A stretch of 10,423 bases of DNA from Sedimenticola sp. GTDB lineage: Bacteria > Pseudomonadota > Gammaproteobacteria > Chromatiales > Chromatiaceae. Location of the stretch: the NCBI GenBank assembly GCA_030619405.1, contig JAUXBK010000077.1:1-10423 (forward strand). The letters run 5' to 3'. A program made the translations under genes and the position numbers. A model generated the notes under the pieces. The model did not search any database. It saw nothing but the letters and a program-made list of their open reading frames with translations, and was not told the DNA's origin. Positions 1 to 5,976 of the stretch are shown piece by piece. Within the stretch, counting starts at the first letter, position 1. Each line of letters starts with the position of its first letter.

Positions 1-123
1 GAGACCCGTACTTACACCCAGCGGGTACTCGCCTACTCCATCATCTATGACCAGCGACTTGGCCGTCCGGGCAGCCACCTGCAGCAACGCATGTCACCAA
101 TCAAGGGGAAAAACAGGACCTAG
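1..123 (+). CDS. C-terminal end of a probable soluble lytic murein transglycosylase (partial)
   Basis: Frame 1 is open from the window edge to a TAG at 121-123, giving the last 40 residues of a protein that starts outside. The stretch ETRTYTQRVLAYSIIYDQRL followed by QQRMSPI resembles the end of the Slt70-type catalytic domain, where an ETRxYVxxVLA...IY..RL helix closes the lysozyme-like fold and a short RMxPI tail follows. Such enzymes cleave the MurNAc-GlcNAc bond of peptidoglycan in the periplasm, forming 1,6-anhydro-muramyl products. Only the terminus is visible, so catalytic residues cannot be checked. The final residues (GKNRT) and the stop are read from the AGGACCTAG edge of the heptamer-repeat region, so the native 3' end may have been altered. 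The gene converges on the cyclase-like gene at 267-2663. Confidence 0.65.
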   Translation, partial: ETRTYTQRVLAYSIIYDQRLGRPGSHLQQRMSPIKGKNRT

Positions 124-133
124 GTTGAAAACA

Positions 134-163
134 GGTCCTAGGTCCGAGGTACTAGGTCCTAGG
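134..163. repeat. Heptamer array A (four units, GGTACTA type)
   Basis: Four tandem 7-base units, ggtccta, ggtccga, ggtacta and ggtccta, then gg. A further related piece, aggacctagg, lies at 115-124. The array is the left arm of an inverted pair: aligned with the reverse complement of 266-295 it matches at 26 of 30 positions. It is followed by an A-rich spacer (aaaagaaacaaaacc). Confidence 0.85.
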
Positions 164-180
164 AAAAGAAACAAAACCTT

Positions 181-226
181 AAAGATAGAACCATTCTAAG
201 CCCGGGTCCTTGGCCCTGTCTTTTTT
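181..226. terminator. Possible bidirectional terminator between the slt-like and cyclase-like genes
   Basis: AAAGATAGaaCC at 181-192 can pair imperfectly with GGccCTGTCTTT at 212-223, and T221-226 form a T-run. The loop contains CCCGGG. The two flanking genes converge here, with stops at 123 and 267, which is where a two-way terminator is expected. The stem is AT-rich with mismatches, so activity is uncertain. Confidence 0.35.
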
Positions 227-244
227 CCGAGGTCCTGTTTTTTT

Positions 245-293
245 CCTAGTTCCTAGTTCCTAGTTCCTAGTTCCTAGTACCTCGGACCTCGGT
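245..293. repeat. Heptamer array B (seven units, CCTAGTT/CCTAGTA type)
   Basis: Seven tandem 7-base units: cctagtt four times, then cctagta, cctcgga and cctcggt. A detached ccgaggtcctg lies at 227-237, before a T-run. The array has the opposite orientation to array A, and the two can form a long imperfect stem. The stop codon and last nine codons of the cyclase-like gene lie inside this array. Confidence 0.88.
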
Positions 294-2663
294 CCTGCCT
301 TTATCGGTCAGGCGACGGATGACGGCCGTGTCTGTTATCACCTGATAGAAACGGCGCCCGCGCCACTCCACTGCACCGGGAGCCCCATCCTCCCACACCC
401 GCACCGGCGATTCCCGTATCACCAACCAGTGCATGGTGCCCTGCAGATCCGGGTAACGCCCCACATGGAAACGCTCATCTTCGACAGCTCCCCCCGCCGG
501 GATCCGTTTCAGGGCCAGCTCCGACTTGAGCTTTTGAAAGGCTGCTGCATCCAGTTCTATCCCGTTGACGTTGTAACGTAGCAGCCGGTCACTGCTCTCC
601 TTCTCCGGCTGTTGCTCTTCGGCCGGTGCCAGCACTTCCACACCACGGGCCGATTCGGCTCCGGACATGGACTGGCGCAACATGGCTGAGCAGGAAGAGA
701 GCTGATCCGCCCGATTGATGGCTGGCGATATCATGATCTCCCGATCTTCGTCATAGAGAAAGGTGGGTGCCTGATCGCTGAAGGCGATACCCAGACCCAG
801 CTCCAGTTCCGGCAGCCCCTGGCGGTGGCTCCTGGCGTTCCCTGCATCCATCGCCTGCAGGATCTTTCCTGCCAACCCGCAGGCATGGGAGACACAGAGC
901 CAATGATAGGGTTTGTCCTCGTACTCGAGAATAGCGAGGATCACCGCGTCCCCTTCCACGAAGACCTTCTTTGCCCCATAGCCGGAAAGCAGACGGTTGA
1001 TCGGTTCGAAGAAGTTGAGACTGAAATGGGACGCCGGGTTGAGATTGCGCTTGGTCAGTTGCCCGGTAATGGTGGTCGACCCCCGGAGATCGGCCTTTAT
1101 GATCACATGATCCCGAACCCGTTGCTGCTCCGGTTTCGACTCCTCCCGCAATACGAATTCATGCAGCGTTCTGTTGTTGCGTGAGAGATCGATATCATGG
1201 GGCCGTTCCAGCAGGCGGATCCGGTTCATGATCCAATGGGCACGATAGGCCAGTTTGAGATCTCGGCGGAACAGCGCAAAATCGATCAGGAAACGGAGCA
1301 TAACCGAACGACGACGGCTGGCTGGCTGGCGTTGGATCGCAGTCTGTGCCCGATTCAGCAGCCTCATGGCCTGTGCAGGGTCTTCCAGGGACTGCATACT
1401 CTCGAGGCGACGCAACATGTCTCTACGCCGGATGACCCCTTCCAGATAGCGGCAGATCGTGCGTACCGGCAGTTGACCGTTCAGACCCTCGAATACTCCA
1501 GGGGCGGCGTTACAGGCCAGGATCTTCCGCTCCAGGCCGGTGCGCCTGACTTCGCAGAATATTCTCTTCAACAGCCGATGATGGAATTCCGGCCACTGGC
1601 TCTGCAACCATGGGGCATTGGCCGAAGAGATTTCGTGATCAGGATCCAGCGCAGCTCCCCAGCGGGTCGAATAGAAGATTCGTTCCAGATTGGCCGGAAA
1701 ATCCAGCCATGAGAGCAATCCTCTTTCATACTCCTTCCCCTGCAAGGAGCTGGCCAGCAGCATTTCGATCTCGAGAAAGCCCAGCAGTACTCCCTGATCA
1801 CGGTGCTGCCGCAGTGCCATGGTCCGGTTGTCCCCTCCCGGGACAGCATCGGCCTGTAGAGAATGTTCCAGCGGCCAGGCCCAGGGAGGGAGATAGTCAC
1901 TGAACAGCCCGCTTAACAGACGGTTTACCCCAGCGAACCCATCCGCATCATCCTTGTCAGTGCAGACCAGGGAGTAATGGTGCATCAGCTGCTCATCCGC
2001 CCACAGCGAGGGGATCTTCAGCAGGGGATTGAACAATAGCTGCCTGGGTACCTGCCAGGCCCGACCGAAAACGGATTTCCTCAATTTACTGAGATAGCTG
2101 TCTTCCAGCTTCAGAATTTCCCGGAACAGGCGGCTGGAGACCCGGTAGAGCAGTGCCGGCCCCTCCTTGGTCAGATTGACCAGCTGATCATGTAACTCCA
2201 CCGAGCACCCACTGGACTGATGGGACCCCATATCCCGGGATCTCTGCAACTGGCTGCGAAGGCGTGCATACTCTTCGCTCACCAGGCACAACAGAAATTT
2301 GATCGTGGCAAACTGCAGCAGCTGGATCAGTTCCGGTCGGGTGGACCTGCGAGCCCGATCGATGGTGAGCTCCATCATGCCCGCATACCCCTCCTGTATG
2401 GCCCGAATCTCTGAGGCTTCAGGCGCCGGTGGCGGTTCACCCGGGTAGTTTTCAGCCAGCTCATGCAGCAGCAGGCGCCGCGCCAGCAAGCGCGCCCGCG
2501 TCTGAAATTCCGGACTCAACACGACATCGATATGGACGTTGTCGACCCCTTTGGGGAAACGGTCGACACGCACTTTGAACGCGGTTCCAACCCGCAAGGG
2601 TACGGTGAACTCCGTCAGGGAGGGCTGCCAGAAAAAACGCTTTTTCAGCCTTTCGAACATCAA
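267..2663 (-). CDS. Large soluble protein with a C-terminal class III nucleotide cyclase homology domain, probably degenerate
   Basis: A 798-residue protein with no signal peptide or clear membrane segment. A class III adenylate/guanylate cyclase-like domain spans roughly residues 515-690. It starts with KADLRGST (D525, first metal aspartate) and continues with GAKKVFVEGDAVI (D572, second metal aspartate). AINRADQL holds N650, the usual transition-state asparagine. Active enzymes normally have arginine four residues after that asparagine; here it is Q654. The base-selecting position four residues before D572 (Lys in adenylyl, Glu in guanylyl cyclases) is Phe. Metal binding could persist, but ordinary cyclase activity is doubtful. 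The first 500 residues are helical-looking and not recognised; about 100 residues follow the domain. The frame opens with TTG at 2663 directly before ATG at 2660. Neither has a clear Shine-Dalgarno sequence, and ATG 2660 (797 residues) is equally plausible. A stop lies just upstream at 2688-2690, inside array C. The last nine residues and TAG come from heptamer array B. The gene is downstream of rsd on the same strand but separated by repeats. Confidence 0.8.
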   Translation of the reverse strand: MMFERLKKRFFWQPSLTEFTVPLRVGTAFKVRVDRFPKGVDNVHIDVVLSPEFQTRARLLARRLLLHELAENYPGEPPPAPEASEIRAIQEGYAGMMELTIDRARRSTRPELIQLLQFATIKFLLCLVSEEYARLRSQLQRSRDMGSHQSSGCSVELHDQLVNLTKEGPALLYRVSSRLFREILKLEDSYLSKLRKSVFGRAWQVPRQLLFNPLLKIPSLWADEQLMHHYSLVCTDKDDADGFAGVNRLLSGLFSDYLPPWAWPLEHSLQADAVPGGDNRTMALRQHRDQGVLLGFLEIEMLLASSLQGKEYERGLLSWLDFPANLERIFYSTRWGAALDPDHEISSANAPWLQSQWPEFHHRLLKRIFCEVRRTGLERKILACNAAPGVFEGLNGQLPVRTICRYLEGVIRRRDMLRRLESMQSLEDPAQAMRLLNRAQTAIQRQPASRRRSVMLRFLIDFALFRRDLKLAYRAHWIMNRIRLLERPHDIDLSRNNRTLHEFVLREESKPEQQRVRDHVIIKADLRGSTTITGQLTKRNLNPASHFSLNFFEPINRLLSGYGAKKVFVEGDAVILAILEYEDKPYHWLCVSHACGLAGKILQAMDAGNARSHRQGLPELELGLGIAFSDQAPTFLYDEDREIMISPAINRADQLSSCSAMLRQSMSGAESARGVEVLAPAEEQQPEKESSDRLLRYNVNGIELDAAAFQKLKSELALKRIPAGGAVEDERFHVGRYPDLQGTMHWLVIRESPVRVWEDGAPGAVEWRGRRFYQVITDTAVIRRLTDKGRTEVRGTRN

Positions 2664-2664
2664 G

Positions 2665-2720
2665 AACCAGGTTCTAGGTACTAGGTACTAGGTACTAGGT
2701 ACTAGGTACTAGGTACGAGG
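2665..2720. repeat. Heptamer array C (eight units, TACTAGG type)
   Basis: Units in order: aaccagg (diverged), ttctagg, five perfect tactagg, and tacgagg. The array begins two bases upstream of the TTG start of the cyclase-like gene, so it occupies the place where that gene's ribosome binding site should be. The last 28 bases match the reverse complement of array D at 25 of 28 positions. It is followed by aaaagatagcaaaac, very like the spacer after array A. Confidence 0.92.
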
Positions 2721-2730
2721 AAAAGATAGC

Positions 2731-2756
2731 AAAACAACGAGCCTGGGTTGTTTTTT
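2731..2756. terminator. Terminator-like hairpin inside the rsd/cyclase junction
   Basis: AAAACAAC at 2731-2738 pairs perfectly with GTTGTTTT at 2747-2754 around the loop GAGCCTGG, and the T-run extends to 2756. On the minus strand the structure is also followed by a U-rich tract, so it could act in both directions. It lies downstream of rsd and upstream of the cyclase-like gene, and could separate their transcription. The stem is AT-rich and therefore weak. Confidence 0.4.
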
Positions 2757-2941
2757 CCATGTCTATCCGGTTAGCTCCCAAAGTGGTGGATCGTAATCGC
2801 GTTACACCCCAGAGTGCGGCCATGCCCCTCGTACAGCACCGCGTAGATGGGCACTGCCGTGCGCACAGCGATTGCCAGCACGCTGTCAAACGCAACCATC
2901 GGCCAGAACCGATGCCTTGGGAGGCAACCGGATAGGCATGG
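2757..2941. mobile_element. 185-bp MITE-like element with 27-bp terminal inverted repeats
   Basis: The left end (2757-2783, beginning CCATGTCTATCCGGTT) and the right end (2915-2941, ending AACCGGATAGGCATGG) are inverted repeats matching at 23 of 27 positions. TTTTTT lies immediately outside both ends (2751-2756 and 2942-2947) in direct orientation, as a 6-bp target duplication would. A 12-base hairpin-forming segment, CATCGG/CCGATG, lies at 2897-2914. The core encodes no transposase. These features fit a non-autonomous miniature inverted-repeat element inserted in the T-run of the hairpin at 2731-2756. An alternative is a structured intergenic repeat that was never mobile, with the T-runs flanking it by chance. 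Confidence 0.5.
2771..2899 (-). CDS. Possible 42-residue small ORF filling the core of the 185-bp element
   Basis: ATG at 2897-2899 to TAA at 2771-2773, reading MVAFDSVLAIAVRTAVPIYA and ending NAITIHHFGS. The frame begins just inside the right terminal repeat, and its stop lies within the left one, so it nearly fills the element's interior. The composition is protein-like (hydrophobic N-terminal half, basic and aromatic tail). No convincing ribosome binding site precedes the ATG, and the start overlaps the CATCGG hairpin. It may be a decayed protein fragment or an accident of the repeat sequence. No family is recognised. Confidence 0.2.
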   Translation of the reverse strand: MVAFDSVLAIAVRTAVPIYAVLYEGHGRTLGCNAITIHHFGS

Positions 2942-2949
2942 TTTTTTCT

Positions 2950-3435
2950 TTACCTAGTACCTAGTACCTCGTACCTAGTGCCTGTATTAGACCCGATGAG
3001 AGCATTGACCAGCTGATCTTCCATCTCGATGCGGCTGGCCAGCTCCGAACCCAGTCGGGAGAGATCCTGATCCAGCTCGTCCAGTTCCGCGGCCTTCTCT
3101 TCCGTTTCGTACTTGTCATTGAATGCCACGGCCAGGTCGGTCACTGCCACCACTTTCGGATAGACATCTTCTGCCACCCGGAGCACCCGGGTACGGCGCT
3201 CTTCACCGCGACTGATCCGGTCATAAACTTCGAAATGACCAAAAGCGATATAGTCAACGAGTACCTGGCAGAAATCTCTCAGCAGACCCTTGATCGGCTT
3301 GTCCGGCGTATAGGGTTCCAGCCCTGCCAACTGACAATACAGGACCAGCATCTCCTGTCGCTCCCGCAGCCACTTCTCTATCATCTGCTGGGTCTGGGCC
3401 CGCCGGTCCGGCATCTCCTCTCTATCCGTCATCAT
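2950..3435 (-). CDS. rsd: Rsd/AlgQ-family anti-sigma-70 factor
   Basis: A 161-residue protein; E. coli Rsd is 158. Family members bind region 4 of sigma-70 (RpoD), sequester it from core RNA polymerase and so favour alternative sigma factors; in pseudomonads AlgQ influences alginate and other regulons. The diagnostic core is DFCQVLVDYIAFGHFEVYDRI at about residues 54-74, preceded by MIEKWLRERQEMLVLYCQLAG (about 18-38), which matches the first helix of Rsd. The rest is predicted helical and acidic (ELDELDQDLSRLGSELASR), as in the family's helical bundle. Two ATG codons are adjacent at 3435 and 3432; the first was taken. The upstream sequence CTAAAGCC is a poor ribosome binding site. The last dozen residues (tail ending RYEVLGTR) are encoded by heptamer array D and do not look native, with the TAA formed at the array edge. 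The gene lies upstream of the cyclase-like gene and is divergent from the Met/Trp-rich gene. Confidence 0.88.
   Translation of the reverse strand: MMTDREEMPDRRAQTQQMIEKWLRERQEMLVLYCQLAGLEPYTPDKPIKGLLRDFCQVLVDYIAFGHFEVYDRISRGEERRTRVLRVAEDVYPKVVAVTDLAVAFNDKYETEEKAAELDELDQDLSRLGSELASRIEMEDQLVNALIGSNTGTRYEVLGTR
2953..2980. repeat. Heptamer array D (four units, CCTAGTA type)
   Basis: Units cctagta, cctagta, cctcgta and cctagtg, then cctg. It is inverted relative to array C. With C it brackets the hairpin at 2731-2756 and the 185-bp element. It encodes the C-terminal tail of Rsd on the minus strand. Confidence 0.88.
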
Positions 3436-3805
3436 GGCTTTAGATCCACTGTGTCAGTCCGTTTACCTGGCCGCTCCTTGCCTTGCTTTCCCTCAGGAAC
3501 GCCCTAACGACATAGCTAACCACCATCCTGCCCCAGTAGCAAGCGCTGGTCCCTTGAAACAGCTATTCTCAATGTGGCAACAGAGCGTCGAAATCTAATC
3601 AAGGTTTTCACCACGAAGTGCACTTCGTGTCCTTCGTGGTGAGCTTCTTTCCACATTTAGAATTGCTGCCCTTGAAACCAGTGCTGGAAGCATCCAAGCT
3701 TGTTGGTGTCTGTCCGGAAAATTCGGGCCGCTTATCGCAGACCCGTGACTTGGTGCTAAAGTAAAGAGTTAGTTCCATACTTGAAACGACCCAACGAATA
3801 AAGCT
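3436..3805. other. 370-bp gene-free region between divergent rsd and the Met/Trp-rich gene
   Basis: No credible gene on either strand. It should hold the promoters of both divergent genes, but no convincing -35/-10 pair stands out. It contains the palindromic repeat at 3609-3641. The phrase CCCTTGAAAC occurs twice (around 3551 and 3668), with a partial copy, ACTTGAAAC, near 3779; three such close copies may be chance. Confidence 0.6.
3609..3641. repeat. Palindromic CACGAAG repeat
   Basis: CACGAAGTGCACTTCGTG at 3612-3629 is a perfect 18-bp palindrome. In addition CACCACGAAG (3609-3618) is the exact inverse of CTTCGTGGTG (3632-3641), so two alternative hairpins share the same left arm. The phrase CTTCGTGTCCTTCGTGGT resembles a short interspersed repeat that, from memory, is common in environmental bacterial genomes. 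It lies between two divergent genes, so it is not an obvious terminator for either. Confidence 0.7.
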
Positions 3806-4549
3806 GTGAAACTGATACCGCTCATCCTGCTGCCGGTCGCTCTGCTTGCGTTCGATGTTCAAGGGGCAAAGTCGGGCAACCCCAACCGTTATGGTGCCAT
3901 GGCCGAGTCCATGATGGACATGATGGATACCTTTTCATCTGCCCATCAGAAACGCAGCAATGCGGCTGGAAAACAGCCCCAGGGAAACATGCCATGGACA
4001 CAGGGGATGCCGTCCTGGTCACCGGGGAGTATGCCGATGCAGATGGGAACCCTGGGAATGATGAGCAGCATGCCCATGGGATGGGGGAGTACGCCCTGGT
4101 CCCAGGGCTCTATGCCCTCCTGGCCTAAAAATTCCATGCCCTCCTGGCCTCAAGGCTCCATGCCCTCCTGGCAACAGGGTTCGATGCCTTCCTGGCCCCA
4201 GAAGTACATGCCCTGGAGCCAATCGCCCCCCTGGAGTGATTCCAGCTATGGGCAGGAATACGGTCGGCCCTCACACCCGCAAGGGGCCAACGACCCGGTC
4301 GCCGAATTGGACGGCAGCTGGCAGGGAAAGAGCGGGGAACTGCTGGTGATCCGCCATGGTCGATTTCGCATCTACCAGGATCAGGAGCGATTCAGGGAGG
4401 GCAATCTGGCGCTGGAGGGTCAAAACACCCTCACCATGCAGGATCCCTCCACGGGCAACGCCCAGCGCTATGACTATGCGCTACACGAAGGCAAACTGGC
4501 CCTGCGTAACCAGGCAGGCAACCTGTTTCTCTACCGGCGGATTCAGTGA
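3806..4549 (+). CDS. Exported Met/Trp/Pro-rich repeat protein with a C-terminal beta-type domain
   Basis: A 247-residue protein of unknown function. Residues 1-20 (MKLIPLILLPVALLAFDVQG) look like a Sec signal peptide, so it should reach the periplasm or beyond. Residues 32-135 contain 19 methionines and about nine tryptophans, mostly as MPxW. They include four tandem octapeptides of the type SMPSWPQG at residues 102-133. About residues 168-247 (from ELDGSWQGKSGELLVIRHGR to LFLYRRIQ) form a separate domain with alternating hydrophobic strands, like small lipocalin-like beta-sandwich domains; no name is claimed. The start is GTG at 3806, with only a weak purine stretch upstream (ATAAAG). The stop overlaps the GTG of the next gene (GTGA), suggesting coupled translation with the NDUFA9-like gene. 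Met-rich periplasmic segments can bind copper or absorb oxidants, but no His/Cys site supports one role here. Confidence 0.72.
   Translation: MKLIPLILLPVALLAFDVQGAKSGNPNRYGAMAESMMDMMDTFSSAHQKRSNAAGKQPQGNMPWTQGMPSWSPGSMPMQMGTLGMMSSMPMGWGSTPWSQGSMPSWPKNSMPSWPQGSMPSWQQGSMPSWPQKYMPWSQSPPWSDSSYGQEYGRPSHPQGANDPVAELDGSWQGKSGELLVIRHGRFRIYQDQERFREGNLALEGQNTLTMQDPSTGNAQRYDYALHEGKLALRNQAGNLFLYRRIQ
4109..4204 (+). repeat. Four tandem 24-bp repeats coding for SMPSWPxx
   Basis: Units start at 4109, 4133, 4157 and 4181, each with the core ATGCCCTCCTGG (ATGCCTTCCTGG in the last). They encode SMPSWPKN, SMPSWPQG, SMPSWQQG and SMPSWPQK. Near-identity at DNA level in the ATGCC-TCCTGG core, with drift in the last two codons, fits expansion by slippage or recombination within the gene. 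Confidence 0.9.
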
Positions 4550-5556
4550 CCGATCCTGGAAAACGTGCTGGTGGCAAGCTTGCTGTGAACAAGGGGAATG
4601 GTTTGACCAACAACAAAATATGCATATTGGGCGGAACCGGCTTTGTCGGTCGTCATCTCGCGATGCAGCTGGTAACTTCCGGGAACCACTGCAGAATCCT
4701 GACCCGCAACCCGCGACGCCACCTTGACCTCAGAGTCGTAAACGGCATTGAACTGCGGCGGGGCGATATCTTCGACCCCGACTGGCTGAAAGCTGCTTTC
4801 CAGGGGTATGACACCATCATCAATCTGGTGGGCATACTCAACGAGTCCGGGCCCAACCACAGTTTCCAAAGAGCGCATGTGACCCTGGGAAACCGGGTAC
4901 TGGATGCCTGCAGAGAAAATAACGCGAAGCGTCTGTTGCACATGAGTGCGCTGCATGCAAATGAGGCCAACGGTCCCTCCAGCTACCTGAAGACCAAGGG
5001 TGAGGCGGAAAACCGGGCCCACACCCTGGCGCCGCCCCAGATGAAGGTAACCAGCTTCCGGCCCTCGGTGATCTTTGGACCAGGTGACAGTTTCTTCAAC
5101 CGTTTCGCCGACCTGCTGCGCATAACCCCTGGCCCATTCCCCCTCGCCTGCCCCGACGCCCGGTTTGCACCCGTCTACGTAGGCGACGTGGCAGAGGCCT
5201 TCGGCCGTGCCCTGAACGACAGATCAACCTGGGGGAAGCACTATGAGCTGTGCGGTCCGAGGGATTTCACCCTGAAGGAGCTGGTGCAGTATACCGCCAC
5301 ACAGACCGGCCTGAAGCGGCAGATCATTGGCATGAATGATCGCCTGTCACGCTTTCAGGCCCGGTTGCTGGGCATGCTGCCCGGCAAGCCTTTCAGTTTT
5401 GACAACTATCTGTCACTGCAGGTGGCGAGCACCTGCAGCCGGGATGGCCTGGGGGAGTTGGGTATCAAGGCTACCGATATCGATGCAGTGGTCCCCTTCT
5501 ACCTGTCGGACCGGGCCGAAAGGCGCCGGTATCAGCAGTTGCGGAAACGGCATTGA
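4546..5556 (+). CDS. NAD(P)-binding atypical SDR of the complex I NDUFA9-like family
   Basis: A Rossmann-fold epimerase/reductase-like protein of 336 residues from the first GTG. Residues 24-35 (KICILGGTGFVG) carry the GxxGxxG dinucleotide-binding loop. RNP near 56-58 is the usual basic stretch that prefers NADPH. DTIINLVGI follows, and SYLKTKGEAE holds Y147 and K151 (YxxxK). VTSFRPSVIFGPGDSFFNRF is typical of the family, whose mitochondrial member NDUFA9 is a nucleotide-binding accessory subunit of complex I; bacterial members have no settled reaction. GTG 4546 overlaps the previous stop. TTG 4603 gives MTNNKICILGG (317 residues), nearer the family's usual beginning, and has a better ribosome binding site (AAGGGG, six bases away); it may be the true start. 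It is followed by folB after 59 bp. Confidence 0.82.
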   Translation: MTDPGKRAGGKLAVNKGNGLTNNKICILGGTGFVGRHLAMQLVTSGNHCRILTRNPRRHLDLRVVNGIELRRGDIFDPDWLKAAFQGYDTIINLVGILNESGPNHSFQRAHVTLGNRVLDACRENNAKRLLHMSALHANEANGPSSYLKTKGEAENRAHTLAPPQMKVTSFRPSVIFGPGDSFFNRFADLLRITPGPFPLACPDARFAPVYVGDVAEAFGRALNDRSTWGKHYELCGPRDFTLKELVQYTATQTGLKRQIIGMNDRLSRFQARLLGMLPGKPFSFDNYLSLQVASTCSRDGLGELGIKATDIDAVVPFYLSDRAERRRYQQLRKRH

Positions 5557-5615
5557 CCGGGTGCTCAACACAAAGACGACAATTATTGGTAACTAACTGT
5601 ATTTGGGAAATTTTT

Positions 5616-5975
5616 ATGGACATTGTTTTTCTGCGCGATCTGCGGATCGAGACCGTGATCGGCATCTATGACTGGGAGCGGGAGATCCGACAACCGGTGG
5701 TGCTGGACCTGGAGATACGCACGGATGTGCGTCGGGCCGCCACCAGCGACAGTATCGATGACGCCCTGGACTACAAATCGGTGGCAAAGCGGCTGATCAC
5801 ATTTGTGGAGCAGAGCGAGTTCCAGCTGGTGGAAACCCTGGCAGAGCGCTGTGCTGCCATCGTGCTGGAGGAGTTCGGCGTTGGCTGGGTGCGGCTCAGC
5901 CTGAATAAGATTGGCGCGGTGACTGGCGCGCGGGACGTGGGCGTCATCATCGAGCGGGGAGAGAGGTCCGCTTGA
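5616..5975 (+). CDS. folB: Dihydroneopterin aldolase
   Basis: A 119-residue cytoplasmic enzyme; E. coli FolB is 122. It cleaves 7,8-dihydroneopterin to 6-hydroxymethyl-7,8-dihydropterin and glycolaldehyde, and can epimerise to dihydromonapterin. The beginning MDIVFLRDLRIETVIGIYDW aligns with the E. coli start. E21 (YDWE), Y53 (LDYKSV) and K98 (LNKIGAV) fall at the expected active-site positions, and the end GVIIERG is typical. The usual Pro after K98 is Ile here, a mild difference. The frame extends upstream without a stop to 5553, but ATG 5616 gives the family length and start; its upstream GGGAA is a weak ribosome binding site. The stop lies one base before folK, so the two genes form an operon for consecutive steps. 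Confidence 0.95.
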   Translation: MDIVFLRDLRIETVIGIYDWEREIRQPVVLDLEIRTDVRRAATSDSIDDALDYKSVAKRLITFVEQSEFQLVETLAERCAAIVLEEFGVGWVRLSLNKIGAVTGARDVGVIIERGERSA

Positions 5976-5976
5976 G

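Noticed and set aside
245..293. Heptamer arrays as a CRISPR
   Set aside because: The units are 7 bp and directly adjacent, with no spacers and no cas genes nearby.
1197..1712. 171-codon plus-strand frame inside the cyclase-like gene
   Set aside because: It is antisense to the cyclase-like protein and has no ribosome binding site or recognisable motif.
2695..2895. 66-codon minus-strand frame across the 185-bp element and array C
   Set aside because: It runs through the terminator hairpin and the heptamer array. The composition is Arg/Cys/Thr-rich noise, and another frame of the same core fits the element boundaries better.
3750..3781. Sigma-70 promoter for the Met/Trp-rich gene (TTGGTG ... 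TTCCAT/CATACT)
   Set aside because: The -35 is partial, and no acceptable -10 lies 16-18 bases from it.
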